A DNA stretch of 64,000 nt from Fasciolopsis buskii (lineage: Eukaryota; Platyhelminthes; Trematoda; Plagiorchiida; Fasciolidae): positions 160,838 to 224,837 of the forward strand of contig LUCM01000540.1 in the NCBI GenBank assembly GCA_008360955.1. The letters run 5' to 3'. The notes beneath the pieces were generated by a model, which saw only the letters and a list, made by a program, of their open reading frames with translations, did not search any database and was not told the DNA's origin. Position numbers and translations under genes: made by a program. This document shows positions 62,932-64,000 of this stretch, piece after piece; the stretch's first letter is position 1; the number at the start of each line of letters is the position of its first letter.

Positions 62932-64000
62932 CTGTGATGAAGTTGTATCAAAAAAGAACAGACTGGTGAACAAGGCAAAAACAGATCCACAGTAACTTTC
63001 GAGAACCGCCTGCAACGGCTAATGAGATTGAATATGAAATAACAACGATGAGTAGGAATGATTGTTTTAAGCAGCTCACTCGCTGGTCTAACAAAACACG
63101 CTATGTAGCTCAGAAAGTGATGGGAAACGGGAGAAAGAGAGACTGACTGGCAGTGTTTTCTCATCCACTCGATGGAATAGATGACGCTGTGATCAATGTG
63201 GCCCGAGTCACTATATTAATTTAAATGGCAAACACAAGAAGAGACTATTTCTATCGGTAGGTTCTCGTTTACTTGTACACCGAAGAGAGGAGGCTTGAAG
63301 ATGCAAAAGTTCACAGTTTCGCTGATAAATAGGTGTTTTCTACCGACTTCCTGAATCTCTTGTTCCGTGTTCGCAAATTTATCGCCTCTCAAAAGTAAAG
63401 TGACGTCGAATATCTTTTTTTACCCTTAGGGTTTTTGTTTCTTTTTACTGTTCCTTATACAAATCCTTATCAAATCTTTAGGATATCTATTTTCAAGGTT
63501 AACTCAACCACGACAAGATTGCTATTCAAAGTGTTCGTAGTAGGAGTTTTTCCTATTTGTTTTGCTTGGTATTGAATTACACCTTATTTCGAGATAGCAG
63601 ACAGAACCTTGACAACGTCTCCTTTTTAAAAATATCACGTTGGTGTACAGAGCAGACGTCAACTACGCAAATTGAACAGTAACAATGGGAACAATATACA
63701 AATCAAACACCAGGGACAGAGTTGGAATTTCATCGTTGCTACTGAAGATATAGCATCGTTACCCAAATCGAAATCAAACAGTACAAATTCAAGGTAAAAT
63801 ACTTTGGTGGGCTTTGTGGATATGAACAACAAGACCAACGTGGTTTACGAAGTTCAAAAACCAGAAATCTGACACACATACACAGGATGATAGATTCGCG
63901 AACAAGAGGATAAGGCCTTGAGATACGCTGCATTTACACAAGTACGGAAATTTAGGCATGAAATCTCCTAAGCATATCGACAGCAATCAACTCGGAGAGC
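62932..64000 (-). other. part of the talin intron upstream of the F1 exon
   Basis: I searched this by eye for the F0 and early F1 exons and found none, so they should lie to the right of the window. Confidence 0.65.

Noticed and set aside
1..64000. Prokaryotic systems (CRISPR arrays, operons, defence islands)
   Set aside because: Nothing fits. The window is intron-rich animal DNA, and the only regular short repeats are dinucleotide microsatellites.

Overview
This is a 64 kb piece of an animal nuclear genome, most likely a digenean fluke (trematode flatworm). The grounds are one spliced gene with 1.3-8.8 kb introns, no operon structure, abundant TA and GT microsatellites, and decayed RTE-like, CR1-like and Penelope-like retroelements of the kinds common in flukes. 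The species assignment is an inference.

The only conserved host gene I can support is talin, the integrin-activating actin linker. It lies on the minus strand and spans the whole window. Seventeen internal coding exons were placed by protein similarity, splice sites and reading phase. They run from the middle of the FERM F1 subdomain (62931) leftwards to the start of rod bundle R6 (6663). In order they encode part of F1, then F2, F3, the unstructured neck, and rod bundles R1 to R5. The 17 exons total 3,920 bases, about 1,306 codons, and join in frame with no stop. The first exons (F0 and the start of F1) lie beyond the right edge, and the rest of the rod lies beyond the left edge. All introns from the neck/R1 boundary onward are phase 0. 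One intron uses a GC-AG splice pair.

The introns hold the rest. RTE-type non-LTR fragments lie at 1-2165, 32945-33260, 33480-33990, 35400-36390, 43955-44930 and 55470-55700. A CR1-type fragment lies at 18780-19990, and a Penelope-like element with GIY-YIG remnants at 49955-51330. There are two copies of a tRNA-Ser-like SINE, several tRNA-like relics, nine or more dinucleotide arrays, and three copies of a short repeat resembling the hammerhead-ribozyme region of Penelope-like elements. Two of those three copies form an inverted pair. The reverse transcriptase motifs that can be read are deleted around, mutated or frameshifted, so none of these elements looks autonomous.

I found no convincing new biological system. 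The items most worth a second look are the hammerhead-like inverted pair (60.8-61.0 kb), the nearly identical 170-base block shared by two otherwise diverged RTE relics, the unrecognised coding-like remnants at 48.9-49.95 kb, and the fluke-specific insertions in talin.
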